In this document: positions 8,413-15,907 of the stretch, in pieces | Position numbering within the stretch: position 1 is the first letter of the stretch | How the letters are laid out: the number at the start of each line of letters is the position of its first letter | Assembly: GCA_900318245.1 (NCBI GenBank) | Contig: ONJT01000014.1 | Coordinates: 1 to 54,145, forward strand | Source: an uncultured Bacteroidales bacterium | GTDB taxonomy: Bacteria > Bacteroidota > Bacteroidia > Bacteroidales > Paludibacteraceae | DNA: 54,145 bases | Reading direction: 5' to 3' | Notes under the pieces: model-generated | Seen by the model: only the letters and a program-made list of their open reading frames with translations | Database searches by the model: none | Told to the model about the DNA's origin: nothing | Program-made: the position numbers and the translations under genes

Positions 8413-9759
8413 TTATTCACCTATATATGCGCGAACGCAACGGAATCCGATGTACGGACGGCTCTCGTACTGATACTCATACGTACGAACACCGCACTGC
8501 ATGAAATAACTGATATCCTTCCAGCTACCACCCTTAACGACTTTGCGCTTCAAGATGTCCGGATCGGCCTTACGAGCCATATAGCTATAGTCCGGATTCA
8601 AGTCATGGATGTGGATATTCGCGCCACTCTGATAAGCGGAATTGGTCCACTCCGACACGTTGCCGGCCATGTCGAACAGACCGAAGTCATTCGGACGGAA
8701 CTGAGCTACCTTCATAGTCGTCGTACCGGTATCATCGCTGTACGCGCCGCGGTACGGCTTGAAGTTAGCAAAGAAGCAACCCTTACCGTCACGGGCATAG
8801 TTGCCACCCCACGGATACATCGCCATCTTACGACCACCACGCGCAGCATACTCCCACTGAGCCTCCGTCGGCAGACGGTACTCGTTAACCTCGGTAGGCG
8901 AATACATATTGAAGTATTTGGTACGCCAGTTGCAGAACGCATGAGCCTGCTCCCACGTTACACCTACTACAGGATACTCGCCGTAGCCCGGATGCTTGAA
9001 ATACATGTGCAGCAACGGATCGTTATACGAGAACTGGAAGTCACGTGCCCAAACCAAGGTATCGGGATAGATACTGATGATCTTCTCGGTCAACAGGTCT
9101 TTCGGCTCACGCAACGGACGGATAATCGTCGAGTCCTTAATCTCGTTGTTGGCATTTACCCAGAAGGTATCTACACGTGCCGTAGCTCCGGGAGGATAGG
9201 TACTCGTAGCCACATCGAACTTATTACGTTGCGGCAGCGCCTCATCCATATTCACCCAACTATAACGATAGTGCAGATTGTTAGTATTGATTTTACCATC
9301 CGAATAGTACATCGAAGCCAATGCATCGATGACATCCTCCTCCTTACTGTTCCAAGGCACTTTCTTACGCCAGTTGATGCGGAAGTTGGTTTCGTCGAAG
9401 TCCTCATCTTTCGGCTGGATCGCATAATCGGTCATACCTGCCGCAATCAGGCTGGAAAGTGCAATAGAGTCACGCACCCAGTTTACGAACTGGTGATACT
9501 CATTGTTTGTGATCTCTGTCTCGTCCATCCAGAACGCGTCAACCGTCACCATCACGATGTTGTCCGGCTGCTCAAACACAGCGGATTGAGTGTTAGCACC
9601 CATCATGAAGGAACCCTTCTTAATGAATAACATTCCATAAGGATTCGCCTCTTTAAAGGTACCACTCTTGCCAACTCCGACTAATTCGCCGGCCGGCTTG
9701 TTGCAACTCGCCAATGCAATCGCTAACGCGATCAAAGGCAAAATTTTTGTTACTTTCAT
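8413..9759 (-). CDS. porK: Type IX secretion lipoprotein PorK/GldK
   Basis: An outer-membrane lipoprotein that forms the large periplasmic ring with PorN. The 448 residues start with a lipoprotein signal ending in LASC (lipidated Cys19) followed by a formylglycine-generating-enzyme-like fold: GMLFIKKGSFMMG, the DETEITNNEY motif, RLPTEAQWEYAARGG, GLFDMAGNVSEW and a C-terminal GFRCVRAYIGE. These are the FGE/SUMF1-family landmarks, but members of the PorK branch act structurally rather than as enzymes. It follows porP by two bases and is followed by porL. Confidence 0.96.
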   Translation of the reverse strand: MKVTKILPLIALAIALASCNKPAGELVGVGKSGTFKEANPYGMLFIKKGSFMMGANTQSAVFEQPDNIVMVTVDAFWMDETEITNNEYHQFVNWVRDSIALSSLIAAGMTDYAIQPKDEDFDETNFRINWRKKVPWNSKEEDVIDALASMYYSDGKINTNNLHYRYSWVNMDEALPQRNKFDVATSTYPPGATARVDTFWVNANNEIKDSTIIRPLREPKDLLTEKIISIYPDTLVWARDFQFSYNDPLLHMYFKHPGYGEYPVVGVTWEQAHAFCNWRTKYFNMYSPTEVNEYRLPTEAQWEYAARGGRKMAMYPWGGNYARDGKGCFFANFKPYRGAYSDDTGTTTMKVAQFRPNDFGLFDMAGNVSEWTNSAYQSGANIHIHDLNPDYSYMARKADPDILKRKVVKGGSWKDISYFMQCGVRTYEYQYESRPYIGFRCVRAYIGE

Positions 9760-9761
9760 AC

Positions 9762-10712
9762 TTACAAGTATCGAATTGATTTATATTTGTTCGTCCTTTT
9801 CGGCTTCAGGATATCAAATCCGTAGGCCAAGTATATCTCGTGACTTCCATAGCTTTCCAACAGCAATTTGTTGGTCGGCAATTCACAACTGTATCCTAAC
9901 TGCAGGCCGGTAATAATATCCACGCCCAGCAATATATTCACACTTCCGGCGATGCGGTATCCGAGTCCCCAACGGTAGCGGTCTTTGTAATCGCACATCA
10001 GCGTGAGGTTGATATCCCAACTGACAAAGTCGCTCATTACCATCATACTCGGCGTCAACATCCAGTCCCTGTAGTCCTTCAGTCGGAAATGGTATCCTCC
10101 CGAGACGTACATCGTTCCCACCAGAGTCACCGACGTATATTCATCCCATTCAACTGTCGGACGGGTTAAATGGCTGTAACTCGCGCCTACCCACCATGTC
10201 GGAGTGCTGTAGTACAGACCGAATCCCATGTCGAACTTCATTCCCGATTTACTACCCGTCGGCACCGACTGATCCGTCGCATCATGATAATCATCTCCCA
10301 TCTGACTCAGATTAATCGAATCCCCTTTAAAACCAACATTCACAAATCCCAAGTCTATTCCGATACTCAGATATCCGTTTCCCAACTTCTGCCGATACGC
10401 ATATTGAGCATACAGCGATTGAGTCGTAAATAATCCGAATCGGTCGTTAAGGAATCGCACCCCTGCGCCATGCCGCGTCTTTCCTATCACAAACGGCGAA
10501 CAGAAAGTGAACCATGTGCTCATCGGCGCGTTGGCAATGTCAACATACTGCATACGGTGCAGACCTACCACTCTCATCAAATCACCCTCTCCCACCGCTG
10601 CGGGATTATAGGCCGTCGGCATATACATGTATTGTCCCATTTGCGGATCGAACTGCGCGCTCGCAGTTACGAAGGCCAATAGACCAAGCAGCAGACTAAT
10701 ACTCTTCTTCAT
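9762..10712 (-). CDS. porP: Type IX secretion outer-membrane protein PorP/SprF family
   Basis: A beta-barrel outer-membrane protein of the PorP/SprF family, 316 residues from the chosen start at 10712. It has a signal peptide (MKKSISLLLGLLAFVTASA, then QFDPQMGQYMYMPTAYNPAA, the family hallmark) and alternating aromatic-rich strands ending in YLAYGFDILKPKR. Reading upstream to 10814 adds 34 residues with no signal-peptide character that overlap the preceding gene, so they were excluded. The start overlaps the DUF2795 gene by 17 bp, suggesting translational coupling. Being first of the por genes in the operon matches the P. gingivalis order. Confidence 0.93.
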   Translation of the reverse strand: MKKSISLLLGLLAFVTASAQFDPQMGQYMYMPTAYNPAAVGEGDLMRVVGLHRMQYVDIANAPMSTWFTFCSPFVIGKTRHGAGVRFLNDRFGLFTTQSLYAQYAYRQKLGNGYLSIGIDLGFVNVGFKGDSINLSQMGDDYHDATDQSVPTGSKSGMKFDMGFGLYYSTPTWWVGASYSHLTRPTVEWDEYTSVTLVGTMYVSGGYHFRLKDYRDWMLTPSMMVMSDFVSWDINLTLMCDYKDRYRWGLGYRIAGSVNILLGVDIITGLQLGYSCELPTNKLLLESYGSHEIYLAYGFDILKPKRTNKYKSIRYL

Positions 10713-10923
10713 CGAAGAAAAAGTCCTCATCCTGCGTAGGATAATCCGGCCATATATCCAAGATGCTCTCATACTGTTCATCGTCCTCGTCCTCCAGCTC
10801 GTGCAAATTCTCAATTACCTCCGCAGGAGCGCCAATGCGATTGGCATAATCAAGCAATTCTTCCTTTGTTGCCGGCCATGGAGCATCCTCTAATTTCGAA
10901 GCCAATTCAAGCGTCCAATACAT
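10696..10923 (-). CDS. DUF2795 small acidic protein
   Basis: A 75-residue protein starting MYWTLELASKLEDAPWPATK, with a very acidic C-terminus (DEDFFFDEEEY). The first half matches the DUF2795 family, a small helical domain whose N-terminal WPATKEELLDYANRIGAP is typical. No signal peptide or membrane segment, so cytoplasmic. It is the first gene behind the strong promoter at 10957-10988 and overlaps porP by 17 bp. Its function is unknown; its position makes it a candidate for a small regulator or for simple translational coupling to porP (inference). Confidence 0.85.
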   Translation of the reverse strand: MYWTLELASKLEDAPWPATKEELLDYANRIGAPAEVIENLHELEDEDDEQYESILDIWPDYPTQDEDFFFDEEEY

Positions 10924-10956
10924 AGTTTATTTTCAATAATTTTTCAAAATAGCGTG

Positions 10957-10988
10957 CAAAAGTACTCAAAAACTTTGATTCGTGCAAA
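10957..10988 (-). promoter_or_regulatory. Promoter of the type IX secretion operon
   Basis: On the minus strand TTTG (10985-10988), exactly 20 nt, then TACTTTTGCA with the core at 10957-10964. The leader to the DUF2795 start would be about 30 nt. This is the only good match upstream of the twelve-gene run ending with ung. The remaining 11,000-11,060 stretch is AT-rich spacer with T-tracts that may end the pduO transcript. Confidence 0.75.
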
Positions 10989-11062
10989 TAATTTTTATAA
11001 TATTTTACATTTTTTGGTGTTTTTTACACAAAAGCACACTTTTCCGTCAATTTTTCCACATT

Positions 11063-11593
11063 TTAATCCCTTTTCCAAGTCTCTTCCTTCTCATCATTCT
11101 CGTATCCGAGATAGCGCGCAAGGACAAAAAGATAGTCGCTGATACGGTTCATGAGCTGCATCGCTTCATCGGAGCAGCCCAACGCAATCATTTTTCGCTC
11201 CGCACGACGGCAAATAGTACGACATATGTGGCACCGCGCGACGCATTCTGAACCGGCCGGAAGGATGAATGCATGTAGCGTAGGTACTATCGCCTGCATC
11301 TCATCAATCCATACCTCTATCTGCTGTACATCAGCCGAACTCACCCACTCTCCGGGTGCCAAGCTCAAAGCTGCGCCTAAGTTAAACAACCTGTTCTGCA
11401 TCCATGACAGTTGTTCATCCGTTGGCTGAAAACGGATAGCGGAAGTCTTCAATCCTGCGCGCAGCAGTCCAATCCAGCTATTAAGTTCATCTACCGTGCC
11501 GTACGCCTCGATGCGTGCGTCGGCTTTGGAGATACGCTCACCGTTCGCCAGCGAGGTTTCTCCTTTGTCTCCTGTTTTGGTATATATTGCCAT
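11063..11593 (-). CDS. pduO: ATP:cob(I)alamin adenosyltransferase, PduO type
   Basis: Transfers the adenosyl group of ATP to reduced cobalamin to make coenzyme B12. The 176-residue protein has the PduO signatures: IYTKTGDKGETSLANGERIS at the N-terminus for ATP binding and RIEAYGTVDELNSWIG after it, then the later RAERKMIAL and LNRISDYLFVLAR segments (here MNRISDYLFVLARY). It follows a methyltransferase gene by 10 bp, so they are probably cotranscribed. No other B12 gene is nearby; such isolated copies usually serve salvaged cobalamin for methylmalonyl-CoA mutase or ribonucleotide reductase (family knowledge). Confidence 0.94.
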   Translation of the reverse strand: MAIYTKTGDKGETSLANGERISKADARIEAYGTVDELNSWIGLLRAGLKTSAIRFQPTDEQLSWMQNRLFNLGAALSLAPGEWVSSADVQQIEVWIDEMQAIVPTLHAFILPAGSECVARCHICRTICRRAERKMIALGCSDEAMQLMNRISDYLFVLARYLGYENDEKEETWKRD

Positions 11594-11603
11594 ATTGCTA
11601 AAA

Positions 11604-12416
11604 CTAAACTCTTATCCTATAATGTCGTTTCAAATAATGCGTATCCACGAACAGCAGTCCTACGTGGTAAAGGTCCATACTGGTCGTCACACGTGCATCG
11701 TTTTTGAGTTCCTCCCAAGCCTGCTCCATCTGTTCGGAATGGTGAATATCATCCACGGCTATGATGCCTTTCTCGTTCATTCGCGGCAGCAGGTACGTCA
11801 CGTAGCGCATCGTAGCTTCATATGTATGGTTAGCATCCACATATGCCAAGTCAATGTGCTCGCGCGCGCACTTATATAAGGTGGCGTTGATATTGCCTTG
11901 CTGCCATTCTATATTCTCCAATCGCAACGCGCGCCATACACCTTGCGCCACCTTCAGGACCGCTTCGCTTCCTTCGAGCGTCATCACGCGATTTCGGCTG
12001 TCGACACTCGCCAGATAGGCGGTCGTAATGCCCAACGATGTTCCTAACTCCAGTATCTCCAAAGGATGCTTCTCGTGCTGCTCAAGAAAGTTGACCAGTC
12101 GAAAAAGTATCTGTCCGATCTTCGGACTCTCTAAATGCGTCTTGGCGATATCGCATACGCGGCGCTGCACCAGTTTACCTTCCGGTGAACCTGCCGAACC
12201 AAAATCCATCACATCCAAGACGTCCGGACACGCCAGCAGCAACTCGCGTCGGCGCTCTATATCGGTGAAGCAATAGTACGCATTCTCATCGCGTAACACA
12301 AACCGCACCAACTCGAAAAGATACGGTGAATGAATGCTTTCACCGGTCGTATTCCAGGCACATAAATAGTGCTTGAGACACGCAAAAAGACGATGTATAG
12401 TATCTTTTTTGGCCAT
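11604..12416 (-). CDS. Class I SAM-dependent methyltransferase, O-methyltransferase-like
   Basis: A cytoplasmic protein of 270 residues. The first 95 residues are helical, with IHSPYLFELVRFVLRDENAY, a region shared by a Bacteroidetes-specific methyltransferase group. The Rossmann part follows with motif I LEILELGTSLGITTAYLA (about 117-134), motif II VMTLEGS and IDLAYVDANHTYEATMRY, then GIIAVDDIHHSEQMEQAW. This order resembles catechol O-methyltransferase-like enzymes, in which the VDANH and DDIHH acidic/His residues bind metal and substrate. The substrate is unknown. The -7 element of its promoter ends only 8 nt before the start codon, so the mRNA leader is very short. Confidence 0.88.
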   Translation of the reverse strand: MAKKDTIHRLFACLKHYLCAWNTTGESIHSPYLFELVRFVLRDENAYYCFTDIERRRELLLACPDVLDVMDFGSAGSPEGKLVQRRVCDIAKTHLESPKIGQILFRLVNFLEQHEKHPLEILELGTSLGITTAYLASVDSRNRVMTLEGSEAVLKVAQGVWRALRLENIEWQQGNINATLYKCAREHIDLAYVDANHTYEATMRYVTYLLPRMNEKGIIAVDDIHHSEQMEQAWEELKNDARVTTSMDLYHVGLLFVDTHYLKRHYRIRV

Positions 12417-12424
12417 TTAGGGTG

Positions 12425-12456
12425 CAAAAATACTATTTTTTTTGCATATATCCAAA
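12425..12456 (-). promoter_or_regulatory. Promoter of the methyltransferase-pduO pair
   Basis: TTTG (12453-12456), 20 nt, TATTTTTGCA with the core 12425-12432, on the minus strand. The start codon at 12416 is 8 nt beyond, giving a leader of only a few nucleotides. It overlaps the opposite-facing promoter at 12441-12472. Confidence 0.72.
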
Positions 12457-12472
12457 AAAAAATGTAATTTTG
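12441..12472 (+). promoter_or_regulatory. Promoter of the SpmA/SpmB-like gene, apparently leaderless
   Basis: TTTG (12441-12444), 20 nt, TAATTTTG (12465-12472) on the plus strand. Only 4 nt separate the -7 element from the ATG at 12477, so transcription should begin at or next to the start codon. Confidence 0.72.
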
Positions 12473-12476
12473 TCGC

Positions 12477-13709
12477 ATGATTTTGAATTATATCTGGATT
12501 TCGCTCATTTTGCTGGCCGTCCTGATGGGATTGGTGCAAGCTGTCTGCTACGGAAACGTAGATATCTTCTCCGCTATTCTCAACTCCACCTTCGATAGCG
12601 CCAAAACGGGTTTTGAACTCTCCTTGGGTTTGACAGGCGTACTTTCGCTATGGATGGGAATCATGAAGATCGGCGAGAAAGCCGGTGCGGTGAACACCTT
12701 AGGCAGAGCCATCAATCCGTTCTTCAGTCGTATCTTCCCGGAGATACCGAAGGGTCATCCCGTCTATGGTTCGATGCTGATGAACTTCGCGGCAAATATG
12801 CTAGGTCTCGACAATGCCGCAACGCCGATGGGTCTGAAGGCGATGGGTGAGTTGCAGGAACTGAACAAAGACAAGACGAAAGCCTCCAACGCAATGGTGA
12901 TGTTCGTGGTGTTAGGCGCGAGTGGTCTCACTCTCATCCCGACGACCATCATGGCGTACCGCGCCCAACTCGGCGCAGCCAATCCGGCGGATGTCTTCTT
13001 ACCGATACTCATCGCGACGTACGTGGCGACACTCGTGGGACTTATCTGCGTGTGCATCGCGCAGAAGATCAAGATGAAAGATCCGGTGGTGTTGGGTACA
13101 CTCATTGGTTTGACAGCCCTTGTAGGCCTGCTTGTATGGGGTTCAACCCTTCTCTCGCACCATGCTTTAGCCGTTGTCTCTGCCGCTATCGCAGCCATCC
13201 TATTGCTCGGCGTCATCTGCTGGTTTATCATCCAAGCGATGGCAAGGCAGATCAACGTCTACGACGCGTTTATTGATGGCGCCAAAGGCGGGTTCCAGAC
13301 GGCTATCGGTATCATCCCCTACCTCATCGCCATCCTTGTGGCAGTTGGTATGTTCCGTGCAAGCGGTGCGATGGGTCTGCTTGAGCAGGGCATCGCATGG
13401 CTTTTCGCAGCTTGCGGCATCAATCCGGACTTGGCCGGTGCGGTGCCAACGGCATTGATGAAGCCTCTCAGTGGTAGTGGTGCGCGCGGACTGATGTTAG
13501 AGGCGATGACCACGTATGGCGCAGACAGCCTCGTCGGCCGGCTCTGCTGCATCCTGCAAGGCACGACGGACACCACGTTCTATGTGCTCGCTGTCTATTT
13601 CGGGTCGGTAAATATCAAAGATACGGGCCACGCCGTGGTATGCTGCCTGCTCGCTGACCTCGCCGGTGCCATCGCCGCCTTCGCCATCGCTCCTATCTTC
13701 TTCGGATAA
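12477..13709 (+). CDS. SpmA-SpmB fused nucleoside-recognition (Gate) membrane protein
   Basis: A 410-residue polytopic inner-membrane protein. The N-terminal half has the SpmA-like region with GLTGVLSLWMGIMKIGEKAG and NMLGLDNAATPMGLKAM, and the C-terminal half the SpmB-like region with GGFQTAIGIIPYLIAILVAV and MKPLSGSGARGLMLE. In Bacillus the homologues are separate spore-maturation proteins; in Bacteroidetes a fused form is common and not linked to sporulation. The substrate is unproven, with transport of a nucleoside-like or peptidic compound the usual suggestion. It is a single-gene transcript divergent from the methyltransferase, ending before an AT-rich palindrome at 13724. Confidence 0.88.
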   Translation: MILNYIWISLILLAVLMGLVQAVCYGNVDIFSAILNSTFDSAKTGFELSLGLTGVLSLWMGIMKIGEKAGAVNTLGRAINPFFSRIFPEIPKGHPVYGSMLMNFAANMLGLDNAATPMGLKAMGELQELNKDKTKASNAMVMFVVLGASGLTLIPTTIMAYRAQLGAANPADVFLPILIATYVATLVGLICVCIAQKIKMKDPVVLGTLIGLTALVGLLVWGSTLLSHHALAVVSAAIAAILLLGVICWFIIQAMARQINVYDAFIDGAKGGFQTAIGIIPYLIAILVAVGMFRASGAMGLLEQGIAWLFAACGINPDLAGAVPTALMKPLSGSGARGLMLEAMTTYGADSLVGRLCCILQGTTDTTFYVLAVYFGSVNIKDTGHAVVCCLLADLAGAIAAFAIAPIFFG

Positions 13710-13723
13710 AGAGCAACACTCCA

Positions 13724-13748
13724 GTATTATATACGTAGTATATAATAC
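13724..13748. repeat. AT-rich perfect palindrome after the SpmA/SpmB gene
   Basis: An 11-bp perfect inverted repeat (13724-13734 with 13738-13748) around GTA, 15 bp after the stop codon. It lacks GC pairs and a T-tract, so it is not a standard terminator. A similar palindrome at 26116-26136 also precedes an 11-bp tandem array. Confidence 0.65.
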
Positions 13749-13769
13749 CAATGAAATAAAAAGCAAAAA

Positions 13770-13824
13770 TTAGTGCGTGATAAGTACGAGATAAGTGCGT
13801 CATAAGTACGTCGTAAGTACGAGA
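13770..13824. repeat. Five tandem 11-bp repeats upstream of ybeY
   Basis: The units are TTAGTGCGTGA, TAAGTACGAGA, TAAGTGCGTCA, TAAGTACGTCG and TAAGTACGAGA, contiguous and close to one helical turn each. The consensus core is TAAGTRCG. It starts 21 bp after the palindrome at 13724-13748 and ends 47 bp before ybeY. It may be a protein-binding array or a minisatellite. Confidence 0.8.
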
Positions 13825-13871
13825 TTTTCGGGGTTGAGTGCTTATAAATTGCACATGAAGAGTATATATAC

Positions 13872-14288
13872 ATGATTACATTTCATACAGAAGACATAGA
13901 GATGCCGGCGCTCGATGAGCGAAAAGTGGGCAAGTGGATTCGAGCGGTAGCGGCGGACTACGGATTTGCCGTAGGGAATATCCATTATATCTTCTGTTCC
14001 GACGAACGGGAGCTGGCGGTGAACCGCGAGTTCCTGAGACACGACTACTACACGGACGTCATCACCTTCGACTACTCGACTGCGCAGACGCTCAACGGAG
14101 ACATCTTCATCTCGCTGGAAACGGTGCGTTCCAATGCGGAGATGGTTGGCACAAGTTTTGATCATGAGTTAATGAGGATACTCATTCACGGTGTACTGCA
14201 CCTCACCGGTCAAGGCGACAAGACGCCTGAGACGAAGGCGGAGATGACCGCGAAGGAAGAAAAGGCATTAAAAAAACTATCAATATGA
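13872..14288 (+). CDS. ybeY: rRNA maturation RNase YbeY
   Basis: A metal-dependent endoribonuclease in 16S rRNA 3'-end processing and ribosome quality control. The protein of 138 residues shows the family core: YTDVITFDYS and the metal site HGVLHLTGQGDK (His106, His110). The classical third His of HGxLHLxGxDH is Lys117 here (GDK instead of GDH); I recall the same substitution as usual in Bacteroidetes, so I do not read it as a loss of function. The stop overlaps the pectate lyase start as ATGA (14285-14288). Confidence 0.92.
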   Translation: MITFHTEDIEMPALDERKVGKWIRAVAADYGFAVGNIHYIFCSDERELAVNREFLRHDYYTDVITFDYSTAQTLNGDIFISLETVRSNAEMVGTSFDHELMRILIHGVLHLTGQGDKTPETKAEMTAKEEKALKKLSI

Positions 14289-15907
14289 AACGCTTAGGTT
14301 TATTAGCAGCATTTATCTGTATCTACTGGTCGTTAAGCGCAGTGAACTATTGCGCGCCGAGCAGTTGGGGGTATGCAGGTAACGTGACGGGCGGCGGAAA
14401 TGCCACGCCTACATACGTAAGCAACGAGAGCCAGTTAGCTACAGCGCTGGGAAAGAAGAACAGCGTGATCATCATCACAAAGGACATCACCGTGAACAAT
14501 CATATCAGTTCGGACAAGTCCAACCTGACCATCATGGCGCTGCCCGGAAAGAAGTTGATATCCAACCAGCAGAACGCGGACAAGTCAGGTATCTTATACC
14601 TCAAAGGCAATAACATCATCCTTCGCAACCTGACCTTCGAGGGTCCCGGCGCGTACGACTGCGACGGATGGGATAACTTGTGCCTGGACAAAGCGACGAA
14701 TGTATGGGTGGACCACTGCGATTTCCAAGACGGTGTAGATGGCAATTTCGATATCAAAGGCACGGCCGATAATATCACCGTCAGCTGGTGCCGTTTCCGT
14801 TACCTGAAAGAGCCGAAAGCCGGTGGTTCGGGTGGCGCAGACGACCATCGTTTCAGCAACCTGATAGGCTCCGGTTCCAGTGACAAGCCTTCCGATGGAA
14901 CATATAACATCACGTACGCATTCTGTTGGTGGGACGAGGGTTGCAAGCAACGTATGACGCGCTGCCGCAACTGCTTGCTGCATTTTTTGAATTGTTATTG
15001 GAACAGTTCCGTAGCGGACTACTATGTGGGTCCGGAGAACGCCAGTTGCTACTTTGAAGGTTGCACATTTGCCGGCAAAGCGAACACAAAAAAGAACATC
15101 TACAAAGGGTTTAACAGCACGACCAATTATTGTACGTTCGTCCACTGCTCCGGCAACTTACCGGCCAACGTCGGCGTAGTAGATGCGCCGAGTTATGCTT
15201 ACGACCAACTGACCGCGTCTGCAGCAAAGACGGCTGTAACGAATGCGTCTTGCGGGGCAGGAGCGACGTTGACCGTTACCTCCGAGGCAGAAGTAAGTTC
15301 GTCCTGCGACGGCGATGAGCCGGATCCGCAACCCGTGGTGTCCGATTTCTGGAACATCTCTGACGACGACTTCAACGGCTTAGGTGTCATCACTACGGAG
15401 ACCGTAGTACGCGACCTGCATATCGTCGCCACCGCCGACAAAGCTATCACGGTAGATGAGTCTGCACAGACGGTAGGTGAGTATGCGTTTACCCATCGTC
15501 TTAAGTTCGGCGGATCCGGCAATGCCAACTACCGCCATCTATGGTTTGACGTGACGGGCAAGTGCTCGGTAACGGTATGGTTAACCAGCAGTAGCGGCAC
15601 CGGCGATGCGCGCACCCTGAATATCGCCGATGGTTCGTTCGGCAATGTGGTTGGTACGATGTCTGCTCCGGCGGGTTCTATCAACCAAGCGACATATGAG
15701 TACGAGGGCGCAGCTACGCAGCTCTATCTCTATTCCGCCAACAGCGGTATCAATATCTACGGCATTCAGCTATCCTACCCTTCTACGCCGACGGATATCG
15801 ACCATATACAAAAACCAAGCGCAGCACATAAAGTACTGCGCAATGGTCAAGTGGTGGTCGTTCGCGAAAGCAAGACCTACAACCTATTAGGCACGCGTAT
15901 TGATTAA
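14285..15907 (+). CDS. Secreted pectate lyase (PL1 type) with short C-terminal tag
   Basis: Cleaves polygalacturonate by beta-elimination, likely outside the cell or at the surface. The 540 residues comprise a signal peptide (about 1-20), a parallel beta-helix with VWVDHCDFQDGVDGNFDIKG (calcium-site Asp residues) and a later QRMTRCRNCLLHFLNCYWN that corresponds to the PL1 catalytic Arg region (to about residue 330), and a beta-sandwich of about residues 355-500. The last 25 residues contain LRNGQVVVVR and YNLLGTRID, a tag also seen in two other secreted proteins here. Translational coupling to ybeY by ATGA is odd for a secreted polysaccharide enzyme. The stop overlaps that of the convergent nuclease-like gene. 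Confidence 0.9.
   Translation: MKRLGLLAAFICIYWSLSAVNYCAPSSWGYAGNVTGGGNATPTYVSNESQLATALGKKNSVIIITKDITVNNHISSDKSNLTIMALPGKKLISNQQNADKSGILYLKGNNIILRNLTFEGPGAYDCDGWDNLCLDKATNVWVDHCDFQDGVDGNFDIKGTADNITVSWCRFRYLKEPKAGGSGGADDHRFSNLIGSGSSDKPSDGTYNITYAFCWWDEGCKQRMTRCRNCLLHFLNCYWNSSVADYYVGPENASCYFEGCTFAGKANTKKNIYKGFNSTTNYCTFVHCSGNLPANVGVVDAPSYAYDQLTASAAKTAVTNASCGAGATLTVTSEAEVSSSCDGDEPDPQPVVSDFWNISDDDFNGLGVITTETVVRDLHIVATADKAITVDESAQTVGEYAFTHRLKFGGSGNANYRHLWFDVTGKCSVTVWLTSSSGTGDARTLNIADGSFGNVVGTMSAPAGSINQATYEYEGAATQLYLYSANSGINIYGIQLSYPSTPTDIDHIQKPSAAHKVLRNGQVVVVRESKTYNLLGTRID

Noticed and set aside
8386-9630. 414-codon plus-strand frame opposite porK
   Set aside because: Antisense shadow; no domain and it would face into porK.
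10713-10814. Longer N-terminus for porP
   Set aside because: The additional 34 residues have no signal character, overlap the DUF2795 gene and would bury the clear signal peptide that starts at 10712.
13770-13824. CRISPR array
   Set aside because: The 11-bp units are contiguous with no spacers and no cas gene is nearby.
13872-14288. Inactive YbeY because the third metal His is Lys
   Set aside because: The GDK form is, as far as I recall, normal in Bacteroidetes members of the family, so loss of function cannot be claimed.
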